NCBI RefSeq assembly: GCF_039530945.1
Contig: NZ_BAAAPC010000010.1
Location: 62,001 to 126,000, forward strand
Length of the DNA: 64,000 nucleotides
DNA from: Nocardiopsis_C rhodophaea
GTDB lineage: Bacteria; Actinomycetota; Actinomycetes; Streptosporangiales; Streptosporangiaceae
Direction: 5' to 3'
Shown piece after piece: positions 17,555 through 26,253 of the stretch. The notes below the pieces were generated by a model that saw nothing but the letters and a program-made list of their open reading frames with translations, was not told where the DNA came from and did no database searches. Both the position numbers and the translations under genes were made by a program. Within the stretch, counting starts at the first letter, position 1. Each line of letters begins with the position of its first letter.

Positions 17555-18550
17555 GTGGAACTCGACGTCTTCGCCGCCGCGCACCGATCCGACTGGGAAC
17601 GACTGGAGCGCCTCCTGCGCAGGCGCCGGAAGCTGACCGGCGCCGAGGTCGACGAACTTGTCGAGCTGTACCAGAAGGCCAGCACGCACCTGTCCGTGGT
17701 CCGCTCCTCCGGCGAGGACCCCGCCCTGGTCGGCTGGCTCTCCGGCCTGGTCGCGCGGGCGCGCTCGGCGATCACCGGTGCGCACACCCCCGCCTGGCGC
17801 GACTTTACCCGCTTCTTCACCCGCACCTTCCCCGCGGTCGTCTACCGGCTGCGCTGGTGGTGGATCTGGTCGACCGTCGGCTCGCTCGCCTTCGCCACCG
17901 TCCTGGCCGTGTGGGTGGTCAACGACCCCCGGGTGATGGCCGCGCTCGGCCCGCCCGACTACATCCGCCAGATCGTCGAGCACGAGTTCGCCAACTACTA
18001 CGTCGAGAGCCCCGGCGCCTCCTTCGCCGCCCAGGTGTGGACCAACAACGCCTGGGTCGCCGCCCAGGCCATCGTCTTCGGTGCCTTCCTCGGCCTGCCG
18101 GTGATCTATGTCCTGGCGATGAACAGCGCGAACCTGGGCGTGATGGGCGGGCTCATGTTCGCGCACGGCAAAGGCGACATCTTCCTCGGCCTGATCCTCC
18201 CGCACGGCCTGCTCGAACTGACCGCCGTGTTCGTCGCCTCCGGTGTCGGCCTGAAACTCGGCTGGACCATCATCTCCCCCGGCCACCGCCCCCGCCTCCG
18301 TGCGCTGGGCGAGGAGGCCCGCCCGGCCATCGCGGTGGCGCTGGGCCTGATCGTCGTCCTGTTCATCTCCGGCCTCATCGAGGGCCTGGTCACCGGCTGG
18401 GTGCACACCACCTGGCTGCGCATCGGCATCGGTGTGGTGGCCGAGGTGTTGTTCCTGGCCTACGTCTTCACCTTGGGCCGCAAGGCCTACCTGGAAGGCG
18501 AGACCGGCGACATCGAGGAGCGTCCGGAGACTGCCCCCGTCACCGGTTGA
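17555..18550 (+). CDS. Stage II sporulation protein M family membrane protein
   Basis: 331 residues. SpoIIM/DUF95 family (PF01944). The N-terminal ~95 residues are a soluble helical part (RLERLLRRRRKLTGAEVDELVELYQKAS is characteristic). Membrane spans follow at roughly 105-125, 165-190, 200-225, 250-270 and 290-315, with the diagnostic NNAWVAAQAIVFGAFLGLP and GLILPHGLLELTAVFVASG. In Bacillus SpoIIM works with SpoIID/P in septal peptidoglycan dissolution; actinobacterial members are always next to RDD, DUF58 and MoxR genes, and their role is not established. It is convergent with the toxin gene. Confidence 0.9.
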   Translation: MELDVFAAAHRSDWERLERLLRRRRKLTGAEVDELVELYQKASTHLSVVRSSGEDPALVGWLSGLVARARSAITGAHTPAWRDFTRFFTRTFPAVVYRLRWWWIWSTVGSLAFATVLAVWVVNDPRVMAALGPPDYIRQIVEHEFANYYVESPGASFAAQVWTNNAWVAAQAIVFGAFLGLPVIYVLAMNSANLGVMGGLMFAHGKGDIFLGLILPHGLLELTAVFVASGVGLKLGWTIISPGHRPRLRALGEEARPAIAVALGLIVVLFISGLIEGLVTGWVHTTWLRIGIGVVAEVLFLAYVFTLGRKAYLEGETGDIEERPETAPVTG

Positions 18551-18560
18551 CGATTTCGAG

Positions 18561-18986
18561 CTAGAGCGTTTCGGGGAGCAACGTGAATGACGTCACGTGA
18601 TCCGGGCGGATCACAGTGAAATGCCGACGATCCAGATTCGCGATACGGCTGACCTCCAGCCGCTGGGCTAAGGCGACAACCGAGGCGTCGACGAAGCCGA
18701 GACGGAGTGACGCGTACCGCCTGATAATGCTTGACGCGCAGATCAGGTCATCCTGATCGACCTCGACGAGTTCGATATCGCTCTGCACGATGTAATCAAG
18801 AAGTTCGGATTCAGCCTTGGGGCCGAGGGTCCGCTCCGCATGCCACGACGTCTCAGTCAGCACCGTGGAAGGGAGGAGCACCCGCCCTGGCAGCGTTGCC
18901 ATCAGATCGGCCGACGTCCGATGATACGTGTCGCGGACATCGAGTGCGGCCCAAAGAACTCCGGTATCGAGAAGAGTGACGATCAT
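18561..18986 (-). CDS. PIN-domain protein, VapC-like toxin
   Basis: 141 residues. The N-terminal LLDTGVLWAALD provides the first acidic residue (Asp7), TETSWH the second, GFVDASVVALA the third and ANLDRRHF the fourth, together a complete PIN ribonuclease active site. PIN toxins cleave RNA, usually tRNA or rRNA, using Mg2+. It overlaps the upstream antitoxin gene by 4 bp (ATGA), the usual type II toxin-antitoxin arrangement. The specific target cannot be read from sequence. The module sits between SpoIIM and DUF58, genes that are normally close neighbours. Confidence 0.88.
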   Translation of the reverse strand: MIVTLLDTGVLWAALDVRDTYHRTSADLMATLPGRVLLPSTVLTETSWHAERTLGPKAESELLDYIVQSDIELVEVDQDDLICASSIIRRYASLRLGFVDASVVALAQRLEVSRIANLDRRHFTVIRPDHVTSFTLLPETL

Positions 18987-19225
18987 TCCGGGCGACCGAA
19001 CTCCTCAAGCATGATCTCGTGGTGACGAACGGATATGTCACTGCGTCCGGAGTCAAATTTCCCGATGAACGGTAGGAAACGCCGAGGCGTGTCGTCGCCC
19101 CCCTCGTTCTGAAGTTGTGCGATTTCACTGTCGGACTCGGCCAGCGCGCGCAGTCGGCGTAGGCCCGCCGGTGGAAGGCGATCCATTAACTCGCGCAGGG
19201 CTTCGTAGTCCTTCTCGGCGTTCAT
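18983..19225 (-). CDS. Antitoxin partner of the PIN toxin
   Basis: 80 residues, immediately upstream of the toxin with overlapping stop/start. The N-terminal half is helical (YEALRELMDRLPPAGLRRL). The C-terminal half FIGKFDSGRSDISVRHHEIM + LEEFG matches the toxin-neutralising tail (xGxxxSGRxDLSxRxDEIL) of antitoxins that accompany PIN toxins; it is expected to lie across the toxin active site. No clear DNA-binding motif is visible, so autoregulation is uncertain. Confidence 0.82.
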   Translation of the reverse strand: MNAEKDYEALRELMDRLPPAGLRRLRALAESDSEIAQLQNEGGDDTPRRFLPFIGKFDSGRSDISVRHHEIMLEEFGRPE

Positions 19226-19231
19226 GGGTTA

Positions 19232-19237
19232 AGTCTA
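19232..19237 (-). promoter_or_regulatory. -10 hexamer TAGACT, leaderless start of the toxin-antitoxin operon
   Basis: On the minus strand TAGACT ends 6 nt before ATG 19225, and no Shine-Dalgarno sequence is present. Confidence 0.45.
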
Positions 19238-19289
19238 GGCCGAGCGGTGCGGGGTGGGAGGAGATGCGGGCGAAAACACGGTATCCCCG

Positions 19290-20591
19290 CTACAACCGCC
19301 CCTGCGCCTTCAAGTCGATGTAGGCGTCGGCCAGCGCCGGGGCGATGTGCTCGGGGTCGGCGTCGACGACTTCGACACCGTGGCGGCGGAGTTCGGCGGT
19401 GATCCGGCGGCGTTCGGCCTGGGTGCGTTCGGCGGCCGCCGCCTCGTAGACGCTGCGGGCGTCGCCCCGTCCCGCCGCCATTTCGGTGACGCGGGGGTCG
19501 CCGACGGCGGCGACCAGCAGCAGGTGGCGGGCTGTCAGGGCGGGCAGCCGGGGCAGCAGGCCCTCCTCCATGGCGGTGGCGTTCAGGTCGGTCAGCAGGA
19601 CCACCAACTGCCGGGTCCGGCTCTGTCCGCCGAGGATCGTGCTGACCATGCCCGTGGGGTCGGACTCCACCAGCTCCGGCTCCAGCGGTGCCATCGCCTG
19701 GACGATCTGCGGCATGGTGCTGCCGCGTCCCCGGCCGCGGACCTGCGCGCGGACGCGGCGGTCGTAGGCCAGCATCTCCACCCGGTCACCGGCCTTGGCC
19801 GCGAGCGCGGCCAGCAGCAGGGCGGCGTCCATGGCGTGGTCCAGGCGCGGGGTGTCGCCGACCCGGCCCGCCGAGGTCCGGCTGGTGTCCAGGACGAGCA
19901 GGATCTTGCGGTCGCGCTCGGGTCGCCAGGTCCGCACGACGACGCTGTCGCGGCGCGCCGTGGCCCGCCAGTCGATGGAGCGCACGTCGTCGCCGGGCAC
20001 GTACTCGCGCAGCGAGTCGAACTCGCTGCCCTGGCCGCGCACGAGCGCGCTGTGCTGCCCGTCCAGCTCGCGCAGGCGCGCGAGCTTCCCCGGCAGGTGG
20101 CGGCGGCTGTGGAAGGGCGGGAGCGTGCGCACGCTCCACGGCACGGAGTGCGTGCACTGCCGCGCCGCTATTCCCAGGGGACCCACGCTGCGCAGGGTGA
20201 CGCCGGCGGCCCGCTGGTCGCCGCGCCGCCGCGGCGTGAGGACCGTGCTGACCCGGCGCCGCTCCCCGGCGGGGATCACCACGTCGTGCGTGCGCGGCCG
20301 GGCGTCGGCGCTGGGCGCCCACGCGTCACGCAGCGGCCCGCGCAGCGTCCGGGCGGCGGGGTTGGCCACCACCAGGCTGACCGTGGCGGATTCGCCCAGC
20401 CGAATGGACGTGTCGCCCTCGCGCTCGAAGGTGACGCGGCGCGGGCTCGGCGCGAGCAGCAGGTCCGCCGCGATCAGCGCGGCGAGGACCGCCAGGACCG
20501 TCCACAGCACCCAGAGGCCGGCCGACCCCGCGATGAGCACCACGAGCGTGCCCGCGAACGCGGCGAATACCGCCCGGCCTGTGATCGCCAT
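19290..20591 (-). CDS. DUF58 domain-containing membrane-associated protein
   Basis: 433 residues. ATG 20591 follows TAAGGA. Two adjacent N-terminal hydrophobic segments (~8-27 and 28-46), then a beta-sandwich-like region and the DUF58 signature at ~residues 195-220: REYVPGDDVRSIDWRATARR. After it comes a von Willebrand A-like fold with the metal-site start LLVLDTSRTS and later VVLLTDLNAT. DUF58 proteins pair with MoxR AAA+ ATPases, as here (the MoxR gene lies 62 bp upstream in the same direction). They are thought to act in maturation or assembly of envelope complexes; no substrate is known here. Confidence 0.92.
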   Translation of the reverse strand: MAITGRAVFAAFAGTLVVLIAGSAGLWVLWTVLAVLAALIAADLLLAPSPRRVTFEREGDTSIRLGESATVSLVVANPAARTLRGPLRDAWAPSADARPRTHDVVIPAGERRRVSTVLTPRRRGDQRAAGVTLRSVGPLGIAARQCTHSVPWSVRTLPPFHSRRHLPGKLARLRELDGQHSALVRGQGSEFDSLREYVPGDDVRSIDWRATARRDSVVVRTWRPERDRKILLVLDTSRTSAGRVGDTPRLDHAMDAALLLAALAAKAGDRVEMLAYDRRVRAQVRGRGRGSTMPQIVQAMAPLEPELVESDPTGMVSTILGGQSRTRQLVVLLTDLNATAMEEGLLPRLPALTARHLLLVAAVGDPRVTEMAAGRGDARSVYEAAAAERTQAERRRITAELRRHGVEVVDADPEHIAPALADAYIDLKAQGRL

Positions 20592-20653
20592 TGGTCCTTA
20601 CCCCGTGATTCCGTGTTTCTCGCAGTTCGTGCCGCAGCGGTGGGCGAGGCGCG

Positions 20654-21649
20654 CTAGCGCGGGACCTCGACCGAGGCCAGCACACCGTCCAGGACGCCGT
20701 CAGCGGTGGCGCCCTCCAGCTCGGCCTCCGGGCGCAGCGCCACGCGGTGCCGCAGGGTGGCCTTGGCCAGGGCCTTCACGTCGTCCGGGGTGACGTAGTC
20801 GCGCCCAGACAGCCAGGCCCAGGCCCGGCTGGTGCGCAGCAGGGCCGTGGCCCCGCGCGGGGAGGCGCCCAGCTGCAGGGAGGGGGAGCGGCGGGTGGCG
20901 CGGCACACGTCGACGATGTAGCTGAGCACCTCCGGGGCGACGGTGGTGGTGGCGACCGCCGCGCGGGCGGCGCGCAGCTCGGCGGCCCCTGCCACCGGCC
21001 GCAGCCCGGCCGCGTCCAGGTCGCTGGGGTCGAAGCCGGTGGCGTGGCGGCCCAGCATCTCCACCTCGTGGTCGCGCTGCGGCAGCGGAACCACGAGCTT
21101 GAGCAGGAACCGGTCGAGCTGCGCCTCCGGCAGCGGGTAGGTGCCCTCGTACTCCACCGGGTTCTGCGTCGCGGCCACGACGAACGGGTCGGGCAGCGCC
21201 ATGGGCTTGCCCTCCACCGTCACCTGCCGCTCCTCCATCGCCTCCAGCAGTGCTGCCTGCGTCTTGGGCGGCGTCCGGTTGATCTCGTCGGCCAGGAAGA
21301 GGTTGGTGAAGACCGGCCCGTCGTGGAACTCGAACTTGGCGGTGCGCGCGTCGTAGACGAGCGACCCGGTGACGTCACCGGGCATGAGGTCGGGGGTGAA
21401 CTGGACGCGCTTGTGGTCCAGCGAGAGCCCGGCGGAGACGGCCCGGACCAGCAGCGTCTTGGCGACGCCGGGCACCCCCTCCATCAGCACGTGGCCGCGG
21501 CACAGCAGCGCCACGACGAGGCCGGTCACGGTCTCCTCCTGGCCGACGACGGCCTTGGAGACCTCGTGGCGCAGCGCGGTCAGCGCCGCCCGCGCCTGCT
21601 CGGTGGACGGCTGCCCGGAGGGCTGCCCCTGGTCGGTGAAGGCGGTCAC
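20654..21649 (-). CDS. MoxR family AAA+ ATPase
   Basis: 331 residues. The frame is open upstream, but GTG 21649 has GAGAGG about 11 nt before it and gives the normal family length. Walker A GVPGVAKT (about residue 55), the MoxR signature FTPDLMPGDVTGS, Walker B LFLADEINRTPPKTQAALLEAMEE, sensor 1 VVAATQNPVEYEGTYPLPEAQLDRF and sensor 2 GASPRGATALL are all present. A chaperone-like ATPase acting with the DUF58 protein and the other genes of this strand (DUF4350 and DUF4129 upstream). Confidence 0.95.
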   Translation of the reverse strand: MTAFTDQGQPSGQPSTEQARAALTALRHEVSKAVVGQEETVTGLVVALLCRGHVLMEGVPGVAKTLLVRAVSAGLSLDHKRVQFTPDLMPGDVTGSLVYDARTAKFEFHDGPVFTNLFLADEINRTPPKTQAALLEAMEERQVTVEGKPMALPDPFVVAATQNPVEYEGTYPLPEAQLDRFLLKLVVPLPQRDHEVEMLGRHATGFDPSDLDAAGLRPVAGAAELRAARAAVATTTVAPEVLSYIVDVCRATRRSPSLQLGASPRGATALLRTSRAWAWLSGRDYVTPDDVKALAKATLRHRVALRPEAELEGATADGVLDGVLASVEVPR

Positions 21650-21731
21650 GTCTGAAGTACCTCTCTGCAATCTCCGTTGGGTCGGCTCGGTACCCGGCGC
21701 GGACCTTGGCACGTCCGCGGCGAGCTCCCCG

Positions 21732-22928
21732 TCACCGCAGGCGTTTTTCGAGTGCGTCGAGCTCGTCGGCGAGCCGGACCAGCGCCGCGTCGTCGGCGGT
21801 GTGCGGGTCGTCATCCGGCCCACTCTCCGGACCGTACAGCAGTGCGCGCACCCGAGCCGGATCGTCCCCGCTGCGCACGGCCACGGCCTCGACGACCGCA
21901 TCCGGCGCGGAGTCCGCCCCAAGCCCGAGAGCCGGGCGCATCCGGCCGATGAGTCCCGAGCGCAGCGAACCGGCCGCGCGGTCGCGTGCCCGCCGTGCCG
22001 CGTACAGCCGCGCGCGTCCTTCGGTGGTCTCCGACGCCCGCACCACCACCGGCAGCCGCTCGGCGACCAGCGGACCCAGGCGGCGGCCCCGCCACACCGC
22101 CAGCAGGAGCAGCGCGGCGCCCAGCGGCACCACCGCGAGGTAGAACGAGCGTGGAAGCAGCGCCCAGATGTCCTTCTCCCCGCTCGCGGCCGGTACCTCC
22201 GGCAGGAACCACACGACGTCGCGGTCGCCGACGAGGTTCAGGGCCAGCGCGGCGTTGCCCTCCCGGTCCAGTCGATCGTTGGTCAGCGGGCCGCTGGAGC
22301 CGAGCACGGTCGTCACCCCGCCGTCCCGGGGCACCTGCACCAGTGCGTCGCCGCCTTGGTCCGGGTAGCAGGTGGTCGCACCGTCGCCGCCCACCGCGTA
22401 CAGCTCGCCGCCGGTGTCGGCCGAGCCCGCGGCGCGTGCCGCGGGCAGGTCGCACGCGGCGGCCAGGGTGCGCTCGTCGGTGTCGCCGCTCGTCCGGACC
22501 CCAGGCGCGAGCTCCTCCATGGCGCCCGTGGTGGGCAGCACCAGCAGCAGGTCGCCGGGGGTGTCGGCGAGGCGTTCGAGTTCTTCGGGCAGCAGCCGGT
22601 GTGAGGAGGCCACGACCAGCAACGTGTCGGGGCGCGCCGCCGTGACCGCCGTGGTGGTGTCGCGCGCGATGGTGACGCCGGTGCCGCGCTGGCGCATGAT
22701 CTCGATCAGCGCCCGGGACCCTTCGGGGCCGGGGTTGTTCGGTTCCAGCGGGCCGGAGCGGGTTGTCTCGGCACCCAGGGAGAGCAGGACCGCGAGCACC
22801 ACGAGCGCGCCGAGGAACGCGAGGGGGCCGCGCGCCTTGCGCCACAGTGTGCCGGGGCCGACCGATGTGGCGGTCGAGCCGCCCGGGGACGGGGCGGCGG
22901 GCGGCGGGGGAGCGGTGGTGGTGCTCAT
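21732..22928 (-). CDS. DUF4350 domain-containing membrane protein
   Basis: 398 residues. A Pro/Ala-rich N terminus, one membrane span (~38-56), an extracytoplasmic DUF4350 domain (EPNNPGPEGSRALIEIM, then LVVASSHRLLPEELERLA and LLVLPTTGAMEELAPG), a second span (~265-285) and a basic cytoplasmic tail. The fold resembles periplasmic-binding or glutamine-amidotransferase-like domains without catalytic residues. The start overlaps the DUF4129 stop by 4 bp (ATGA). It is a constant member of the MoxR/DUF58 gene set; function unknown. Confidence 0.88.
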   Translation of the reverse strand: MSTTTAPPPPAAPSPGGSTATSVGPGTLWRKARGPLAFLGALVVLAVLLSLGAETTRSGPLEPNNPGPEGSRALIEIMRQRGTGVTIARDTTTAVTAARPDTLLVVASSHRLLPEELERLADTPGDLLLVLPTTGAMEELAPGVRTSGDTDERTLAAACDLPAARAAGSADTGGELYAVGGDGATTCYPDQGGDALVQVPRDGGVTTVLGSSGPLTNDRLDREGNAALALNLVGDRDVVWFLPEVPAASGEKDIWALLPRSFYLAVVPLGAALLLLAVWRGRRLGPLVAERLPVVVRASETTEGRARLYAARRARDRAAGSLRSGLIGRMRPALGLGADSAPDAVVEAVAVRSGDDPARVRALLYGPESGPDDDPHTADDAALVRLADELDALEKRLR

Positions 22929-23593
22929 CGGGTCGGCTCCGCCTCCCTGTTCTGGTCCATCGGGCGGGTCGCGGCCAGCCGCTCGTCCAGTTCCCGGAGC
23001 TGTCGGTAGCCGTCGGCGGTGGCCGGGCGCTCGCCGTAGGCGACGTCGTTGAACACCCGGGCCGCGCCGAACAGGTCCTCGCGCCGGCCTGGCAGCGCTT
23101 CGGAGGCCTCAGTGGCCAGCTCGGTCGCGGTGCGCCCGGGACGGGGGGTGATGATGGCGCGGTCTTCCAGGGCGCGGGTGACCGCTCGGAGGCGCTCCCG
23201 GATGGCCGCGGCGTAGTCCCCGGCCGCGGCGTGGCGCTCGGCCGCGGTTCGGTGGTCGGCCGCGGTCAGTGGTGCGGTGGTGTCGATACGGGCGGTTCGC
23301 CGGGATCTGCGCGCCGGACGCGCGTAGATGATCAGGCCGATGGCCACCACGGCGAGAACGGCGAGCACCGGCCCCAGCACCCACCACCCGCCGGGCATGG
23401 CCGCCTCCATCCGGCCGGCCAACTCCGAGAGCCAGTCGGTCACCCTTTCCCAGATGATGTCGAGCAGGGTGGGCTCGGCCTCGCCGTAGATCTTCTTGGC
23501 CAGCTCCTCCCGGGCGAGGCGGGACCCTTCCTCACGGGAGACCTCGGCGGCCGCGGCGAGCACGGCCGCGGTACCCGTGAGCGCGCCGGTCAA
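22925..23593 (-). CDS. DUF4129 domain-containing membrane protein
   Basis: 222 residues from a TTG start that overlaps the stop of the upstream gene (TTGA); GGAG ends 7 nt before this TTG, which decides the start. The N-terminal helix includes SREEGSRLAREELAKKIYGE. A single membrane span lies at ~75-95 (VLGPVLAVLAVVAIGLIIY). The cytoplasmic DUF4129 part contains AERHAAAGDYAAAIRERLRA and TATELATEA, then VFNDVAYGERPATADGYRQL, the helical pattern of the transglutaminase-associated C-terminal domain. It is tightly packed with DUF4350 and the multi-pass protein upstream. Function unknown. Confidence 0.85.
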   Translation of the reverse strand: MTGALTGTAAVLAAAAEVSREEGSRLAREELAKKIYGEAEPTLLDIIWERVTDWLSELAGRMEAAMPGGWWVLGPVLAVLAVVAIGLIIYARPARRSRRTARIDTTAPLTAADHRTAAERHAAAGDYAAAIRERLRAVTRALEDRAIITPRPGRTATELATEASEALPGRREDLFGAARVFNDVAYGERPATADGYRQLRELDERLAATRPMDQNREAEPTR

Positions 23594-25011
23594 GCCGGGG
23601 CTCCGGGGACTCCGCCGGAGGGCGGGCCGGGATAGGGGCCAGGGTAGGGGCCGGGATAGGCGCCGCCGGCCGACGCGGGGTCGGGCAGGTAGATGCTGGC
23701 GTCGACCATCTGCCCGGACTGCGCCGCGGCCTGCAGCCTGAGGTCCAGGCCCTCGCGGCGCATGCGCAGGTCGACGTAGAGGAGCGTGGTGACCCCGACG
23801 ACGAACGGGACGGTGAGCGCGCCGGCGATGACGGTCCCCACGAATGACGTGGTACCGCCCACCACATAGACCCAGGCCGCGCCGGGGGCGGTAATCGCCG
23901 CGACCATTCCGACCAGCGAGAACGGCGTGGAGAGGATGCCGGACACCAGCGCCGCGACCAGCGCGGAGAGCAGCAGGATGCCGAAGACCCGCCACCAGCT
24001 GCCGCGGGTGAGCCGCCAGGAGCGCGCCAGGGACTGGCCCGGCCCCAGCCGCTCCAGGACGGCCACGGGCATGGCCAGCGATGTGCGCACCCAGACCCAC
24101 ACGGCCAGCGCCGCGACCGCGGCGAGGCCGACGAGGAACACCGCGAGGGCCACGAGGGGCTGATCGGCGGCGAAGCCGAGCACGGCCGCGGCGATGAGGA
24201 CAACGGTGAGGAGCACGGTCCAGCCCAGGCCGATGAGGAAGAGCAGCAGAGCGACCAGCAGCACCGCGCCCATCCGGCCGCGCACCGCCTGCCACGCCTC
24301 GCCCATGGTGAGCTTGCGGCCGATAACCGCCAGGCCGACGACGGCGGCCAGCAGCCCGGTGAGCACCACCTGGCCGATATAGGAGAGGAGCGCGCCCCCG
24401 TACATGGCGAACAGGGTCCACGGGGCGATGGGCAGGGTGTCGGCGTTGGCTGTCGGATCGGCCGCGAGGGCGTCGATCGCGCTGCCGTAGTCGGAGAAGT
24501 AGCCGCTCATCCCGATGGCGCTCAGGATGCTGGAGATCGCGACGACGATGACGGCCAGCCCGAGTACCGTCGCGGGGTTGTGCCGGACATAGCCGAACGC
24601 GCCGTTGAAGATGTCGCCCAGTGTGAGCGGGCGCAGTGCGACGACGCCCGGAATCGGCGCCGGGGGAGCGGCGGGATACGGTCCGGAACCGGCCATGCCG
24701 TAGGGCGGTGGGTATCCGGGTCCGCCGACGCCGTGGCCACCTCCGGACGCTCCGCCGGGCCCCGGGCCGCCGGGCGCGGCCCACCCGGGGTGCGGGGCGG
24801 GCGGCGGACCGCCGGGCGGCGCCCAACCCGGCTGGCCCTGCGGGTGACCCGCTCCCGGCGCGGGTGCGGAGGGGGCCCATTCCGGGGGGCCGCCGGGTGC
24901 CGTCCAGCCCTGTTGGGCGGGTGCGGAGGGGTCCGGAGGAACCGGTGGTGCCCCGTCGTTTGCGGGAGACGACCTTGGCGTCTCCCAGGGCTGGCCGTCC
25001 TCGTGCGACAT
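23590..25011 (-). CDS. Multi-pass membrane protein, glycerophosphoryl diester phosphodiesterase membrane-domain type
   Basis: 473 residues. ATG 25011 follows GGAGGAACGAGG. The first ~120 residues are a Pro/Gly/Ala-rich low-complexity cytoplasmic stretch. The conserved opening RPLTLGDIFNGAFGYVRHNP begins a domain of about six membrane spans with LGPGQSLARSWRLTRGSWWRVFGI in the middle, typical of the membrane-domain proteins related to the N-terminal part of some glycerophosphodiesterases. No phosphodiesterase catalytic domain is attached. It ends in a PYPG tandem repeat. It is first gene of the likely five-gene operon leading to DUF58. Confidence 0.85.
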   Translation of the reverse strand: MSHEDGQPWETPRSSPANDGAPPVPPDPSAPAQQGWTAPGGPPEWAPSAPAPGAGHPQGQPGWAPPGGPPPAPHPGWAAPGGPGPGGASGGGHGVGGPGYPPPYGMAGSGPYPAAPPAPIPGVVALRPLTLGDIFNGAFGYVRHNPATVLGLAVIVVAISSILSAIGMSGYFSDYGSAIDALAADPTANADTLPIAPWTLFAMYGGALLSYIGQVVLTGLLAAVVGLAVIGRKLTMGEAWQAVRGRMGAVLLVALLLFLIGLGWTVLLTVVLIAAAVLGFAADQPLVALAVFLVGLAAVAALAVWVWVRTSLAMPVAVLERLGPGQSLARSWRLTRGSWWRVFGILLLSALVAALVSGILSTPFSLVGMVAAITAPGAAWVYVVGGTTSFVGTVIAGALTVPFVVGVTTLLYVDLRMRREGLDLRLQAAAQSGQMVDASIYLPDPASAGGAYPGPYPGPYPGPPSGGVPGAPA

Positions 25012-25556
25012 GGTCCCTCGTTCCTCCGTCGTCGCTGGTTCCGCGCTGGTTCTGCGGCCGCGGTGGCGCGCATCTTACGTGGCGCCATCCACGCTATGCC
25101 AGATCGGCCGCCTATTGGGCGTTCCCGCTGTTGCGTGGTCGTTCGCCGGGAATTGGACCGCCGATACCCTTTATTCTTTTTGTATGCTTTCGGTTATCAA
25201 CCGACCAAGTCGCATACGCTCGGTGAGCAGGTGCTCTGGACGGGGTGGCGGGTCCGACGGCAGGGTGTTCCCCATGGGGGAACCCGTGTCGCCGCCGTGA
25301 CGCAAGCATAAATAACGAAGATCGCCCCCGGGGCGGCCGATCCCGGGCGACCGGACGCCAAGCCGAGCCAGGAGATGGCAAGGTTGGGTGGGGAGTCCGG
25401 CCGCAGGTGCACCGCACCACGACGACTCCCGCACAGGGACCCTGGCAGTAGAGCTCGCAAAGACTCGCAAAGATCAGTGCCGCTTGAGTGTCCAGAAAGG
25501 AGAAGGCGCCGGGCGCCGCATCCCGCCGGGATGCGCGTTGGGCGCCGGGTACATCG
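25012..25556. promoter_or_regulatory. Divergent promoter region upstream of mtrA
   Basis: 545 bp without a convincing gene, between the divergent multi-pass protein gene and mtrA. It holds an AT-rich patch at ~25168-25200 (unusual here), an inverted repeat GTTCCCC/GGGGAAC at 25267-25283, and a 10-bp tandem duplication CTCGCAAAGA at 25454-25473, about 85 bp before the mtrA start. I infer promoter and response-regulator sites but cannot place a transcription start. Confidence 0.5.
25454..25473 (+). repeat. Two tandem copies of CTCGCAAAGA
   Basis: Perfect 10-bp direct repeat with one-helical-turn period in the mtrA upstream region. OmpR-family regulators such as MtrA bind direct repeats with this spacing, so it is a candidate autoregulatory site. 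Confidence 0.5.
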
Positions 25557-26234
25557 ATGAAGGGACGCGTACTGGTCGTCGACGACGACCTCGCTCTCGC
25601 TGAAATGTTGGGCATCGTCCTCAGAGGCGAAGGCTTCGAACCGTCGTTCGTTCACGACGGCGACAAGGCACTGGAGGCGTTCCGCGAGACCAAGCCGGAT
25701 CTCGTCCTGCTGGACCTCATGCTGCCCGGCGCGGACGGTATCGACGTCTGCCGGCAGATCCGTGCGGAATCCGGTGTCCCGATCGTGATGCTCACAGCGA
25801 AGAGCGACACCGTTGACGTCGTCCTCGGCCTGGAGTCCGGGGCCGACGACTACATCGTCAAGCCGTTCAAGCCCAAGGAACTGGTCGCCCGCGTCCGGGT
25901 CCGGCTCCGCCGCACCGAGGAGCCGGCGCCCGAGGTGCTCCAGATCGGTGACATCACCATCGACGTCGCCGGACACGCGGTCCGCCGCGACGGCGAGCCC
26001 ATCAGCCTCACCCCGCTGGAGTTCGACCTGCTCGTGGCCCTGGCACGCAAGCCGCGCCAGGTGTTCACCCGCGAAGTCCTGCTCGAACAGGTCTGGGGCT
26101 ACCGCCACGCGGCCGACACCCGTCTGGTGAACGTCCACGTCCAGCGGCTCCGCGCCAAGATCGAGAAGGACCCCGAGCACCCGGAGGTCGTGGTGACCGT
26201 CCGCGGCGTCGGGTACAAGGCGGGGACCGCCTGA
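25557..26234 (+). CDS. mtrA: Response regulator MtrA (OmpR/PhoB family)
   Basis: 225 residues. I chose ATG 25557 (MKGRVLVVDDD), which matches the family start; the ribosome binding site is weak, and an in-frame GTG at 25488 with downstream GGAGAAGG is not supported by conservation. Receiver domain with Asp9-Asp11 acidic pocket, phospho-acceptor Asp53 in LVLLDLMLPG, TAK and the KPFKPKELVARVR end. The winged-helix domain has LTPLEFDLLVALARKPRQVF, LLEQVWGYRHAADTRLVNVH and RGVGYKAG. Partner of MtrB; it controls cell-wall hydrolases, DNA replication/division genes and, in Streptomyces, development. First gene of mtrA-mtrB-lpqB. Confidence 0.97.
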   Translation: MKGRVLVVDDDLALAEMLGIVLRGEGFEPSFVHDGDKALEAFRETKPDLVLLDLMLPGADGIDVCRQIRAESGVPIVMLTAKSDTVDVVLGLESGADDYIVKPFKPKELVARVRVRLRRTEEPAPEVLQIGDITIDVAGHAVRRDGEPISLTPLEFDLLVALARKPRQVFTREVLLEQVWGYRHAADTRLVNVHVQRLRAKIEKDPEHPEVVVTVRGVGYKAGTA

Positions 26235-26253
26235 TTCGACCGAGACCCGACAC

